A stretch of DNA of 64,000 nucleotides from NCBI GenBank assembly GCA_019671005.1, contig CM033752.1:6200001-6264000 (forward strand), read 5' to 3'. Position numbers and translations under genes: made by a program. The DNA is from Hibiscus mutabilis (lineage: Eukaryota; Streptophyta; Magnoliopsida; Malvales; Malvaceae). Position 1 is the first letter of the stretch; every line of letters starts with the position of its first letter. This document shows positions 52,591 through 64,000 of the stretch, piece by piece. The notes beneath the pieces were generated by a model that saw only the letters and a list, made by a program, of their open reading frames with translations, was not told the DNA's origin and made no database searches.

Positions 52591-53376
52591 ATTTGTTTGG
52601 ACTCTTGAGTTGTTCGTTAAGGTAATGTTGTTGGACTTCTAATTGCTTGAAAATTTGGAGGTTTGCATTTTCCGGCGTAGTTATTAAATTGTTCAGGCAT
52701 GGGAGAACAACATTTCTTTACCTTTATGAGATGGTAAGTTTAAAAAATGCTAGACAAACACTGAACCCTCTAGATTAGTGTATGGTGAAGTTGGCGTGCA
52801 ATTTTAGAATATTTGGACACACAAATTCATTTATGATAAAAGCATGAAACTAGATCATAGCTTCATACACAAAGAACCTCGTTTTTTTAGGTACGATACT
52901 AGTATCAAATTATGATTGCTGAATTTTGTTGTGTTAGAATTAATGCTCGTCATGACCACATGCATTTAATAGTTGCTTATACAAGATCTACTGACTAAAG
53001 TAACATCTTTCATATTTATAGAATCATCACGGTATATACATCGAATGTTAAAGATATATTGATCAAAGTTATGTATTGTAACACCCTTTTCCGGTTTAAT
53101 AGTGGTATACAAGTTAAAGGTATCATATTCAAAACATCCAAATAAAAATAGGATTTATTTAAAACTCAACTTGCAACATAGAACACTCGCGCATCATGTA
53201 TTGCAATAATACAAAACTCATAAAAGAATGAGCTTAAAAATCATTTATATGCAATGAAGATAGGATAAAAATTTGATGCACATCCTATGTAAAACCAATT
53301 TTACACAAGTATGTATATTTACACTATAAAATTAAATTCTAAATTTGTAACCCTAACCCTATGTAAACTATTAAAC
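52591..53376. other. AT-rich DNA with a gypsy-LTR-like start
   Basis: No gene. TGTAACACCCTTTTCCGG at about 53077 resembles the 5' end of plant Tekay/Del gypsy LTRs, but no matching end or partner is visible, so only a fragment is suggested. Confidence 0.4.
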
Positions 53377-53648
53377 TGAGAAGAGAATTTTAAGAGGGAG
53401 AATTAGATAGAATAAAGGGAGACAAGGAAATTTCTCTCTAGTTTTCAGAAGAGACCAAGTTCATACATTTCATTCGATAACCTGAAAGAAAGGAAACAAT
53501 TCAAATATATAGCCCTAGCTGCCAAAACGACAACGTACAACGATGTACTTAATAAAACGCACATCATTAACTAATTAAAACAAATTAAAAAATTGTTATT
53601 TGAGACTGACAGCTGGCTCTAACGGCTAACTCAAACAGGCCTTTGACA
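53377..53648 (-). repeat. Probable 3' LTR of a chromodomain gypsy element
   Basis: TGAGAAGAG...CCTTTGACA, next to ATGTCCCTTCCTTG, which on the minus strand is a purine-rich tract directly upstream. It precedes the chromodomain end of gypsy pol as expected for a minus-strand 3' LTR. The left boundary is a guess and no partner is in the window. Confidence 0.4.
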
Positions 53649-54636
53649 ATGTCCCTTCCTTGAAAATATCCTTGACCTCAAGGATCAAAATTTGGAAATT
53701 GTAACTTCAGATGATGAAGCAGTTTCCAAGTTGCATCCTCAGGAAAAGAGTTCGACCATTCAACTAGAACCTCAGTCACAGCCTTGTTACCCCTTCTTCC
53801 CACTCTTCTGTCCAGAATTTTAACCGACTCTTTACTAATTGTCCCATCTGGTCCGATGACTGGCAGTTCAGCTTGAAAAGGGTCAGATCCAATATGTTTT
53901 TTCAAATGTGAGACATGAAAAACAAAATGCACCTTGGAATCCCTGGGCAATTGCAACTTATAAACCACCTTCCCAATTTTGTCAATGATCATAAAAGGAC
54001 CGAACCATTTTGCATCTAACTTTTGACAACTTCTTTGTCTAACTGACTGTTGCCTATATGGCTACAGGTTTAAGTACACCCAGTCCCCAATTGCATACTC
54101 ACAATCAGTCCTTCTCTTATTAAATTGTTGCTTCATTCTCTCTTGAGCTCTCTTCAAATAAAACTTCATCATCTTAATGGCAGCCTCCCTAGTCTACAAA
54201 TCTTTGTCTACAGAAGCTACTTTAGATTCCTCTGTTGTATATGGCACATGAACTGGAGGGCTCTGAACATATAAAGCCTGATATAGTGTGGTCTGAATGG
54301 CAGAGTGAAAAGAGGTGTTATACCACCATTCAGTCAGATGAAGCCAGTTTTTTCATTTTCTTGGTTTTCCCTTGTCATGTAGCTCAAGTAAATCTCTAAA
54401 CACTTGTTCAACCTCTGTCTGGCCATCACTCTCTGGATGATATGCTGTGGAAGCATTGATGCCGACTCTCAAATTTCTGAATAACTCCTACCAAAATGAG
54501 CTCATAAAAATTTTATCTCTATCACAAATAATTGTACTAGCATCCATGTAATTTAAACACATTTTCAAAAAAGGTACGAGCCACATCTCTAGCCGTAAAG
54601 GGATGTTTCAGTGTCATAAAATATCCATACTTAGTT
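53649..54636 (-). pseudogene. Gypsy integrase C-terminus and chromodomain
   Basis: Minus strand 53992-53678 reads DKIGKVVYKLQLPRDSKVH, VFHVSHLKKHIG and, at the end, LVEWSNSFPEDATWKLLHHL, a chromodomain typical of chromoviruses (Reina-like). Upstream (54000-54630) is a frameshifted integrase (LDAKWFGPF, DGQTEVEQVFRDLLELHDKG). Interrupted at 54636 by the 4.2-kb insertion; the integrase continues at 58841. Confidence 0.7.
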
Positions 54637-55559
54637 TGCAACACCCTTAATGTATACTCGTAAATCAAATATACATTAAAGATTTTACGGAGTCGTTTAA
54701 AGAAATCTTGACTTATAAATTTATTTATACAAGTATTTACAAATTTTAGTTTGTAAATCTAACCATTTCTCGGCTTTCTTGAAATCACAACCTATGTGCA
54801 ATTAGCTAGTTTCAACCCTGAACTAATTATTTTAAAATATATTTGGCAATTATTAAAAACAATAGTTCAATTCAGGGTGAAAACTAGATTCGCTATCTAG
54901 GTCATTTCTTGACTTTAAAATCTTTACGCGATTACCGATTATTCTTATTAGCAAAGTAATTATCCTTTATACCTTAGCTTTATTCTGTTACAATGCTAAT
55001 GCCTTATTTTACTTTATCCATATACGATTCATCATCAAAACTGATTACTTATCTATCATTAGTCTAATTTAATGCACCATACTCTACTAGCAATTAAATA
55101 ATTACATGCCCACTAGAGATTATCATAAGCTAGAATATCTTACTGATGTTTTGCAAATTGAAGCTTGATCAGCATGCTCGACTTCTCTTCAAATCCTCCA
55201 TCTTAATCTACGTGTGAAACAAACACACACTAAGTACGAACTTAGTGAGACAAAACTTATAAATCAAAGTAAAACACTTTAATTTTAATAAAAATTTCAT
55301 AATAAATAGACTACTAAATATAACATATAAGAATTTAAAATCGTATAAAATGACTTATCGAAGTCGTTCCTCTATCATGTAACCTGTAAAAATCAACATC
55401 TCATATATATATACATACAATACAGGTTATATCAATACGATCCATTGTACTTTCAATTTCAATATAGCCCAATGTACTATGGATGAGAATACATGGTATG
55501 CGAGTCAATGATGAGTATGCACATGTGCCCGACAATAACTATTTAGTTGTGCCATTAAT

Positions 55560-55795
55560 AAAACAATGTATCAATGTATCGATGTATTGATATCAATGTA
55601 TCAATACCAATGTATCAATGTCAGTGTAACACTGTAAACACTATTGTAACTTAATAGCATCAATAATAATAATAGGTCATTGTTGTAGAACACAACTCAC
55701 TATATCACTGCCGTAACTTAACAGCAGTATTAACCAATAGGTCATAGCCGTAGAACACAGCTCACTGTCTCATTATTGTACTTGACAGTAATATC
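55560..55795. repeat. Local repeats within the 4.2-kb insertion
   Basis: ATCAATGTATC-type repeats at 55565-55625, then two ~62-bp units with TAGGTCAT...GTAGAACACA...CTCACT around 55670-55790. Confidence 0.6.
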
Positions 55796-58571
55796 ATATT
55801 AATATACTCCACCTCTTTGCCATGCCAATATACCAAGACTCTCAATAATTATACAATGAGCTTTCAAATAATTTACTACTATGAACATTTTATTCATTTT
55901 CGATAATATCAATGGATCAAGATAATCACTTCAATATGTAAAAATATGCATTGAGCAATTCATACCCGAAAATCATTCATAGAGCATTTCAAAATCATTT
56001 AATAAAATTCAAATCCTTTTCTTTTAATAATCGAGAATGACTTATTACCAGTATTTCTCATTTCATAAATAGAGTAAGTAGAATGCACTCACCTGGGCCA
56101 TGTAATAGTATGTCTCACTAAATTCTACTCGATCTTTTCCTTTATAATATCTTGAATCCTCTTTGATTCATGTTCGGCTTCATTAACCACATAAATATAA
56201 GTAACACTTGTTAGATTCAAATCTAACAATACTTTCTTCATGCTATCAAAACTAATCATTCGAATATACAAAAATTTCCAAAATTTTTCCCTTCCTTCCA
56301 TGTACTGTTCTAAATTCATTTTTGGTCCTTAATGACCATTTCGAACTTCAAATAATTCTTTCAAGCTTGCTAATTAACATTAGATACAAAATATCTTAGT
56401 TCCCATTTTCTGGCAGCTTGCATTACCTTCAAAGAAATATTTCTATAAAATAATATAAAACTCTTAATTTGATTCCGTTTGTTCTGAAATAAACTAGATT
56501 CGATAAGCTTTTCACCCATATAAATTAATAGCCCAAATTCAACTTGTACGATTTATGGCGAATTTTCAAAGTCAATTTCCAGTGCTGATTTCGGAACAGA
56601 CTGTCATACTGTTTTCTGACATTTCATCACTTAAAAATTCATATCTTTTTACCTGGAACTCGAAATCAGTTTCCGTTTGTTGGATGCAAAACTAGACAAA
56701 CAAATATTTACATCGGTATAAAATTCACCATCTAACCATTTTTGTAGAATTTGTGGTAAATTTTCAAACTTACTGCTAAATCTAGTTTTCCTACACAACT
56801 TCCATAAATAACTTCAAACTTTATGCTAATTTTTCCTTACTTTGCTATTTGTCAATTTAGTCCCATTATTTACTTTAAATCATCAACTTATCACCTTCTT
56901 CATCAAATAATTATTCACAATAGTTTCCCTTAATTTTCCTTCTTAACCGAAATAGCCACTAAAATGCAAAGATAAAGATTCTAGCTTCTTAACTTTGCAA
57001 TTTAGTCCTCAAATCAACATTACTATCTTAATTCCATCATTATAACTAAAAAACAGATTTAATCCTTCTCTAAAACCTCATTTCCGAATTGGTCACTTAA
57101 CTTTGACAATTTGTCAAAATAGTCACTAACTCGATTTAACATCGGTTTTGCATTCTAACTTCAATTTCATATCTTCAACATCCCTGATAACATAAATACA
57201 CACCAATTCCATAAAAATCAGATTTAGTCCTTCAACTTTTAAACTTGCTGAATTGGTCCCTAAACATTTAAATTAGGGTTTTGCTTCCAAACAACAAATC
57301 AAGCTTACTAGATCATTTATCAAACATCACAAACCCTAAATCAAACTTGAATCCATAAACCCTAATCATCTTCATAGTAATCAAAACATGTAGAGTTTAA
57401 ATCCCAACTCAATAACATGATTTTAACATCACAAAAACTTGATTTCAACATGGAATCATAAAATCTCAAAACCCCAAATTGAGTCCATAAACCCTAATTT
57501 CTTCTCATACAAAATTCTCATCAATCAAGCATGTTTTCCACAAATTATTTACACCAAAAGATAGAGCTTGATGAGTAGAACAACTTTGTAGTTCAAAAAA
57601 TTACCTGAAAATCGAGTTTCGAGGCTTGAATCGAACTTTGAAAAATTTTCTCTCTTCTCCCCTCTCAAATTTCGAATTTTTGGGATGAAGAATTGTCTTC
57701 ATCTTTGTTATTTCATCCATTTAAGCCACTTGTAAAGTATAAATGAATTTTAAATTCATTTAAATAGTGAAATTACTAAAATGCCCTTTTCATCGAATGT
57801 GCAAGATTTAATCTCATCAAGACTCAATGGCCAAGATCAAATCCATGTGTAATTGGCCTTTCAAAATTTCCCTTAAAGTTTCAAAATATTTCAAAAATGC
57901 CATCCATGGCAAATGTCCAATTTGCCCTCCAAATAGTCTTTATTTACAACAAGTCTTAAAAATTGCCATTCCATTAAAATCGAACCAAAATGGTTCCAAT
58001 CCAACCGGCCATGTCCCAAAATATCTTATATTTTTATTTATGGCATTTATTTGATCCAAATATTCGAATTTCACTCAATACGATTTCTAAATTTTCTTTC
58101 TACGAACTTTAAAGCTTTTATAACCATTATTATAAGCTTCGTACGAAAAATCCAGGTAACACGAAATGTCACTCTTGGGGGTGAACTATTCATTTACTGG
58201 TTAACTTACATAACTTTTGGAAATTACACTTTGGTCCCTAAACTTTCCCAAAGTTTATACTTTGGCCACAAAACTTTCAAAATTTTCATTTTGCTCACTG
58301 AACTTCAATTCCCATTTCAATTTTCCTCAGATTTTTACAAAACTTTGAAACTACCCAATAAAACTCACTATCTATCACATGATACTTTTAAACCTTAAAA
58401 AATTCCTTTCGTAAAGACTTAGACTGAAATTTCTTAACTCAGTCTATTATTCCGATAATTATTGAAAATCTTCATAACATAAGGTTTCTCGTAGAAATCC
58501 TTTATTTGAAATCCTTACATTTTCTACTTTTACTGAGTCCAAAATATCGATCAGAAACACTTTTATGGGAT

Positions 58572-58637
58572 CTTCCCAAAGGTCACCCATCTTTGTATTT
58601 CCTTGGCCTGAGCACGCTTAACAATTTCATTCGATCC
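58572..58637 (-). promoter_or_regulatory. 5S rRNA-derived block (Pol III-type box A / IE / box C)
   Basis: The minus strand from 58622 reads GTTAAGCGTGCT, 19 nt, then GATGGGTGACC, then TTTGGGAAG. In plant 5S rRNA the same blocks occur with the same 19-nt spacing, so the whole 42-nt span aligns without a gap. A GGATC further upstream also matches. Cassandra-type LTR elements are known to carry such 5S sequence; whether it drives Pol III transcription here is unknown. Confidence 0.8.
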
Positions 58638-58840
58638 AAATTCGGTACCTTTTTCTGCATCTTAATTCTTAAAACCGATATCAAGGTACTTATTTCGATC
58701 TGATTCACTCTTCTACTGAATAAAATTACTTGTTGGGAAAATTTACACTTTAGTCCCCAAACTTTTCTAAGGTTTATACTTTAACCCCTAAACTTTCAAA
58801 ATTTACAGTTTAGTCACTAGCCAAAATTTGAGATATTACA

Positions 58841-61310
58841 TAGTTAATCTATCTACCACCACATAAATGATGTCCTTCCCCTTTAACATTGGCAAACTTT
58901 TTATAAAATCCATACCAACAGAAGACCATACATTATCAGGAATGAGTAAAGGTTGTAACCGCGTCTTGGGATGAGTCAGTTCATCCTTATTTCTTTGACA
59001 AACTTGACACTCCCTGACTTTCTTTTTCACCTTCTTTCTCAGCCTCTTCCAATAAAACACATAAGCTATCCTCTTTGTGGTAACATGAGATCCAGAATGT
59101 CTTCCAATGACACTTTCATGAAAGAAGTTCTTCATCTTTGACAGTAGCATTCTCCCCCATCACTATTTTCCCATTTCTTTTCAGCAACTTTCTATCCCAA
59201 CTGTATTTGGCATGTTTATTTGACCCTTGTTCCAATTCCTTGATAATCTTCTTCAATCTATCATCTAGTTGCCAAGTCTCGACCGCTCTTTTCAAAGAAT
59301 CAGTGGACACACTACTAGCTGCTATCATCTCACATTGAGCTTCCAAGGGCTTTCTTGATAACACATCAGCTATTATATTGTTGCTGCCCTTCTTGTAAGC
59401 CACCTCATAATCACACCCCATCATCTTCACGACTCATTTCTGTTGTGAATGGGTGATTGCTTGATTACCATCCAAAAATCTCAAGCTTTGATGGTTAGTT
59501 CTGATCTTAAAATATCTTCTTACTAGATATGATGACCATTTCTTCACAGCCATCTGCACTGCAAGCATTTTTTTTCTCATACACAGATAATCCCTGATGT
59601 CTTATCCCCAAACCTACTAAAAAAGGCAAGTGGTCTTTCCTTTTGAATCAAAACTGCCCCAACACCATAGTCTGAAGCATTTGTCTCCAAGATAAATTCT
59701 TCATTAAAATTAGGTAAAACCAGTATGGGAACAGAGCAGATTGCTTCCTTCAACTATCTAAATGTTGTTTCTTCTTAATCCAACCACTTCCATCCCACTT
59801 TCTTCAATAAATCAGTCAAGGGCCTTGCAATTCTTCCATAACCCTTGATAATTTTTCTGTAATAACCAAATAGCCCAAGAAAATCTCTTAGTTCTTTAAT
59901 TGAGTTATAGATTGGCCATTCTAAAATAAAGTTCACTTTTCCCTTATCCATAGCTATAAAACCATCATCAATAACATAACCCAAGTAATCAACTTCCCTT
60001 GCACCAAAACAACATTTACTCATTTTTGCAAACATCTTGTTTCTCTTTAATATTTCCAGCACTTCCTTCAAATGGCACAAATGGGATTCTTAATTTGCAG
60101 AATATACCAGGATGTCATCAAATAATACAAGCACTAATTTCCTCAATAGCCCAAATGGCATGGAGCATTATTCAGCCCAAATGGCATGATTAAAAGCTCA
60201 TAGTGGCTTTCATGAGTTCTAAAAGCTATCTTATGAATATCTGGTTCCCACATTTTGATTTGGTGATATCCAGACCTCAAATCCAACTTTGAAAAGAACC
60301 TTGCTGCCCCAAGCTCATCTAATAACTGGCATGGAAAATTTGTCTTTCATAGTAACCTCATCAAGCTTTCTGTAATCAACACACATTCTCCAAGATCCAT
60401 TCTTCTTTTTCACCATAATAATGGGTAAAAAAAATGCACTATTGTTGTCCCTAAGATTCTAGCAGCCAACATCTCTTTGATCATCTGTTCAATCTCCTCC
60501 TTCTGGGAAAAAGGTATCAATAAGGCTTTACTTTGACTATTGACTTATCATCCATTAATGTAATCATGTGCTCCTGGCCTTTCTCTGGTGGAAGTCCTTT
60601 GGGCTCTTCAAACACTTTAGAATAAGACTGTAACAACCTCTTCATCTCACTGGACATAGGTTCTTTACTGGCCTTTACTTCTAGTTGTGCATTCAAGTAC
60701 ATTAAAGTCACGATAAAAGAGTTGTAGCTTCCCCCAAAGTTTTCTCGCACGACCCTAGCTCTGTCCATCTCATAGATTTTGGTTGATAACCCCTTAGGAC
60801 TACATTCTTATCTTCATGCACAAATTCCATCTTCAATGTTGAAAAATCCCATTTAATAGCTCTTAGTCCGAATAACCAATGTATCCCAAGAACCACATCA
60901 CAATTCCTCAAAGGTAACATAAAAAAATATCAGTAACAAATACCTTCCCTTAAACTTCCCAAATTACTTGCTTGCACTTCCTTAAGGTTCCCATGGAGTT
61001 CCCATCAGCAACAGTGACTTTTAACTGGCCGTTCTTGTTCATTTCCATCCCAGCTCTCTTCACCATATCCAGACAGGTGAAGTTGTGGGTGCTCCAGAGT
61101 CAAGGAAAGCAATACAATAAACTCCCATATCTTTACTTGAATCTTCATGGTTTCCCAAGAATCTACCCCATATAGCTTGTAAAGACAGAATAAGGCCTTC
61201 ACCTTTTTAATTTTCTGGATTACTTAGCTCTACCACCTCCTCACAGTCTAAGAATTCTTACACCTCTTCTGCATCTTCTGTTCCTTCCACTAAAATCTAA
61301 AATAACTAAG
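58841..61310 (-). pseudogene. Gypsy (Reina-like chromovirus) protease to integrase, degraded
   Basis: Minus-strand order from the right: protease region (CIAFLDSGAPTTSPVW frame, about 61120), VLGIHWLFGLRAIKWDFSTL (60890), RT N-terminal region at 60560-60300, RT YLGYVIDDGFIAMDKGK and LRDFLGLFGYYRKIIKGY (60000-59830), RNase H about 59650-59450, CDYEVAYKKGSNNIIADVLS (59410), then integrase zinc-region CQVCQRNKDELTHPKTRLQP (59030) and VGMDFIKSLPMLKGKD (58900). Several frameshifts and stops. Gag is missing at the right edge, where a copia fragment begins. Confidence 0.75.
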
Positions 61311-61321
61311 TTCGAGCACAT

Positions 61322-61730
61322 TTATGTCTTGGTCTGGCTGAACACTAGAAACATAAAGACATAATCTCTAATTAAATGATGTCTTATTTCTATATGTTTA
61401 GTTCTAGAATGTTGGATGGGATTTTTAGTGAGACAGATAGCAATAGTATTGTCACACTTTATGAGAATGATACCTACATCAATTCTATAATTTAAGAGTC
61501 GTTGCTTCATCCATAGGACTTGAGCACGACAACTACCATCCAAAATATATTCTGCCTCAGTGGTAAATAGCGCAAAGCTATTTTGCTTCTTAGAAAACCA
61601 TGAGATTAGCATGTTTTCTATGAATTGACAAGTATCGAAGGTACTCTTTCTATCGATTTTACAACCTTCATAATCCGCATCCGAATAAGTATGCAAACTA
61701 AAGGATGAGTCTCTAGGATACCTGTCATAA
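61322..61730 (-). pseudogene. SIRE-like copia RNase H fragment
   Basis: The minus strand reads YSDADYEGCKIDRKSTFDTC, WFSKKQNSFALFTTEAEYIL, RAQVLWMKQRLLNYRID and IQHSRTKHIEIRHHLIRDYV, the RNase H domain of SIRE/Maximus-lineage copia elements. Metal-binding Asp (SDAD) and Glu (TEAEY) are visible. No RT upstream in the window; truncated. Confidence 0.75.
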
Positions 61731-62700
61731 TGACTCTTTGCTTGGCGAGGGGGGTTTGTTATTAATATGAATTTTGAAAAATCGTTTTAAAAGGATTGGA
61801 GTCGCCATTGGTCACTTGGGTAGACCGGACACCATAAAACCAAAAGCAGATGTTTATTAAAAAATGGATTCGGGAGTTGGTTACGTGTGGGGAAGGATTA
61901 GCACCCCCACAACGCTCGAAATCGGTACCAAATCATATGTTGCTTTCATCAATGAAAACTTTTGAAATTTAAATTGGATTTAATTAAATGTTCTAAATTG
62001 ATTACAAATTTTAATTAAGATGGCTTTAACATTTGGTGAGTTTGAATTAATTAATTATTTAATTAATAAGGGTGACTTATATTTCAGACCATAGATTAAA
62101 TCGACATCAAATAAAACTGACTGGGTTAATTTATGGTTCAAATTAAGTACATCACCTTTATGCATGATGCAAACAGTTAAGTATGATGTTATGACTTGTC
62201 AAATTTTAGTCATTTTAAAGTTACCTTTAGACAATATAAATTAATTTGAATATTTGGCCAAAATCCATTAAGTTAAGATATTACGATACAAATACGAGAA
62301 TTAATAAATCCCTCTTTTTATAATTAAAATTAATTGATTATCCAAGTGTGTAATTTATCAATTAAATTGAATGAATGAAAATTAAATGAATGGCACATTA
62401 AAGCTTTAAATAAACACACGAAGATCCACAAAAGTTCTATCATATTAGGCCAAAGTTATGAAATAAATAATTAGTGATATATTATTATCTAAGTGATTTT
62501 AATATTAATCCTAAATAAATTAAATCCTAGAACTAATATTTTATGAAATCATCTTAAACATTATTGTCTAAATTAATTATTGTCCGTATTCCAATATAAT
62601 TAAGAATATGAATTCAATTAATTCAAAATACATTACAATAAGTCAATAATGTGTTTTAAATTAATTAATTCATCCTAATAAGGGATTTCCTGATCTAAAA
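61731..62700. repeat. Repeat-derived non-coding DNA ('GGAGTCGCCA' family)
   Basis: 61775-61925 has GGATTGGAGTCGCCATTGG, TTCGGGAGTTGGTTACG and GGAAGGATTAGCACCCC, phrases of a very common eudicot retroelement-associated repeat. After 61950 the sequence is about 80 percent AT with no gene. Confidence 0.5.
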
Positions 62701-62719
62701 CTTAGACTTAAATTTAATT

Positions 62720-63016
62720 TAATTAAATATATACTTCTTTAAGTCAAATATATATTTTAAATTAATTAAATTAAATTATACTAATCTAATCTACCTAAAT
62801 TTAATTTAATTAATTTAAACATATAACTCTTTAAGTCAAAGGTATATTATAAATTAGTTAAATTAAATTATACTAATCTAATCTTATCCTAAATTTAATT
62901 AAATCAATTTAAACATATACCTTTTTAAGTCAAAGGTATATTTTAAATTAGTTAAATTAAATTTTACTTATCTAATCTACCTAAATTTAGTTTAATTAAT
63001 TTAAACATATACCTCT
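62720..63016. repeat. AT-rich tandem repeat (about 92-96 bp units)
   Basis: Units with CTTTAAGTCAAAGGTATATT, TTAAATTAAATTATACT, AATCTAATCTACCTAAATTT recur starting near 62731, 62827 and 62919. A fourth unit is cut after ACATATACCTCT by the LTR at 63017. Confidence 0.75.
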
Positions 63017-64000
63017 TGTTAACTCCTCAAAAGTACTGATTTTTATGCTTATTTCACAATGTTTTTGCTCGTCCTTGAGTATATATGTTTGCATTTAGTT
63101 ATTAAAATCATGCATTTGCATAAGGAGTTAGGAGTTATTCTTTTGCCAGCGTGAAAGGTTGTTTTTGCTGGTATTGATGCAGGTTAGTGGCAGGCAGGCA
63201 TGGCAAAGCAGCGCATGAGCAGAAAGTAGGAAAAGAAGAAAAAAATTGCCGAGTCGCAGTTGGCATAGTTGGACCAAAAATTGCCAAGCTCGGTTGGCAA
63301 AATATTGAAGTTCGATGCTTGATCAAAATAGCCATTGAACCAAGTACACGTCAGCCCTAAAATTCAAAAGGAAGATATGATGATAGCACGCCTACCCTGG
63401 TTCTTATCTGATTTTTCAAATTTTAAACCCAACCTAGGGTTTCCACGCACGCCTATTTAAAGAGAGTTAATCGATGAGCAAAGAGAGAGAATCAGGAGGC
63501 CGCACCATGGTGAAAGAGGAACCTAGAGGCTATATGGTTCGACCATCTTAGACTGAGAGCTCTAGAGCAATTGAAGGGCTACATCGACGAACCTCCTTCT
63601 TTTTCTATTCTCTTAGTTTAATTTTTATTTGAATGATGATGTTGAGATACAATGATATTTTGTGGATGGAACCCCAACTATGAACTAAGCTTTTACAGTT
63701 GGTTGGGTATGTTTGCGATTAACGGTTAGTTTATGTTTAGTTTTTAATAATTCAAATACCTCGGCATTATTGTCTATCTGCTAGCACTTTATTTCCTTAA
63801 ATTCTTTACCATAAGGCAGTTGGCATTTTATGCTTATTATGCCTTAATAACTTAATAGACTTAAGGGGTAACGATCAGTTGCCAGGTACTAAAGAGAGAA
63901 ACTTCGACATAAGATGTTCAAGTAGATGAGCTTACTTCGAGAGTGAATCTACCCCTTAGGGATAAAAATTGATACTTAATCAAGTTAATTAATGAAAAGC
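63017..64000 (+). repeat. Athila-like gypsy LTR, partial (runs off the window)
   Basis: Begins TGTTAACTCCTCAAAAGTACT inside the tandem repeat. Like the LTR at 428 it has CAAAAGTACT near its start, TTGCC/GGCAA half-sites in the middle (63247-63300), a TATTTAA box, and a purine-rich leader. No coding sequence. Strand follows the TATA box and leader order. Its end and the element body are beyond 64000. Confidence 0.55.
63454..63460 (+). promoter_or_regulatory. TATA box of the right-hand LTR
   Basis: TATTTAA in CACGCCTATTTAAAGAG, followed by a GAGAGAGA-rich leader; comparable in position to 944-952 of the left LTR. Inference. Confidence 0.4.

Larger units (their letters stand above)
54637..58840 (-). 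mobile_element. 4.2-kb non-coding LTR-like insertion in gypsy integrase, with 5S-like block
   Basis: Flanked by a perfect TAGTT duplication (54632-54636, 58841-58845) and bounded by TG...CA (TGCAACACCC...GATATTACA). The host gypsy integrase frame resumes across it (VVVDRLT / KYGYFM). 4204 bp with no coding capacity and no internal pair of LTRs that I can see, so it is best read as a very long solo LTR. Contains short repeats at 55560-55625 and ~62-bp repeats (GTAGAACACA-CTCACT) at 55660-55790. A 5S rRNA-like segment sits near the right end, in minus orientation, which is the basis for the strand. Confidence 0.65.

Noticed and set aside
58572..58637. Genuine 5S rRNA gene
   Set aside because: Only the internal control region matches. 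The 5' third and the 3' end of 5S are absent, and it lies in an LTR-like insertion.
57827..58703. Open frames in the 4.2-kb insertion
   Set aside because: AT-rich, Phe/Leu/Ser/Ile-biased translations without motifs, within non-coding LTR-like DNA with repeated 'ccctaaacttt' phrases.

Overview
The window looks like nuclear DNA of a flowering plant, a eudicot. It has one long multi-intron gene with GT/AG introns, set in AT-rich DNA packed with nested LTR retrotransposons. The style of the repeats suggests Malvaceae (cotton-like), but that is a weak inference. No prokaryotic, organellar, tRNA-gene or CRISPR features were seen.

The only convincing intact host gene is on the + strand from 8233 to 48976. 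It is a KAC/KCA-type kinesin-14 (KIN-14A/B; 'kinesin-like protein for actin-based chloroplast movement'). I could join 23 coding exons in phase into a 1284-residue protein. It reads from a conserved N-terminal segment through neck, degenerate motor, coiled coil and conserved C-terminal region to a stop codon. The coding sequence is 3.9 kb but the gene spans about 40.7 kb. Introns 8, 9 and 19 (4.6, 6.9 and 16.8 kb) hold Ty1/copia elements, all antisense to the gene. In introns 9 and 19 the copia elements sit inside short hAT-like elements. Intron 19 is nested four deep (hAT-like > copia C > copia D > copia E), and target-site duplications support every layer. Intron 20 holds a solo LTR.

Left flank (1-8232): the 3' end and complete 3' LTR of an Athila-like gypsy element, a gypsy gag fragment, a palindromic tandem repeat, a TRIM-like element, and a gag-only copia derivative whose pol is replaced by a basic-repeat ORF. 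Then comes the AT-rich upstream region of the kinesin gene.

Right flank (48977-64000): a terminal-inverted-repeat element enclosing spliced-looking minus-strand exons; a LINE RNase H fragment; and a degraded chromodomain gypsy element split by a 4.2 kb non-coding LTR-like insertion. That insertion has a perfect TSD and carries a 5S rRNA-like block. Further on are a SIRE-like copia RNase H fragment, AT-rich tandem repeats, and the start of another Athila-like LTR that runs off the window.

The most unexpected signal is about sequence quality. In copia E and part of copia A, CAG/CTG trinucleotides are converted to CG/CCG or lost relative to sister copies. The LTRs of E are nearly identical, so real decay cannot explain this. 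It looks like consensus error at methylated CHG sites, and it makes a young element look dead.
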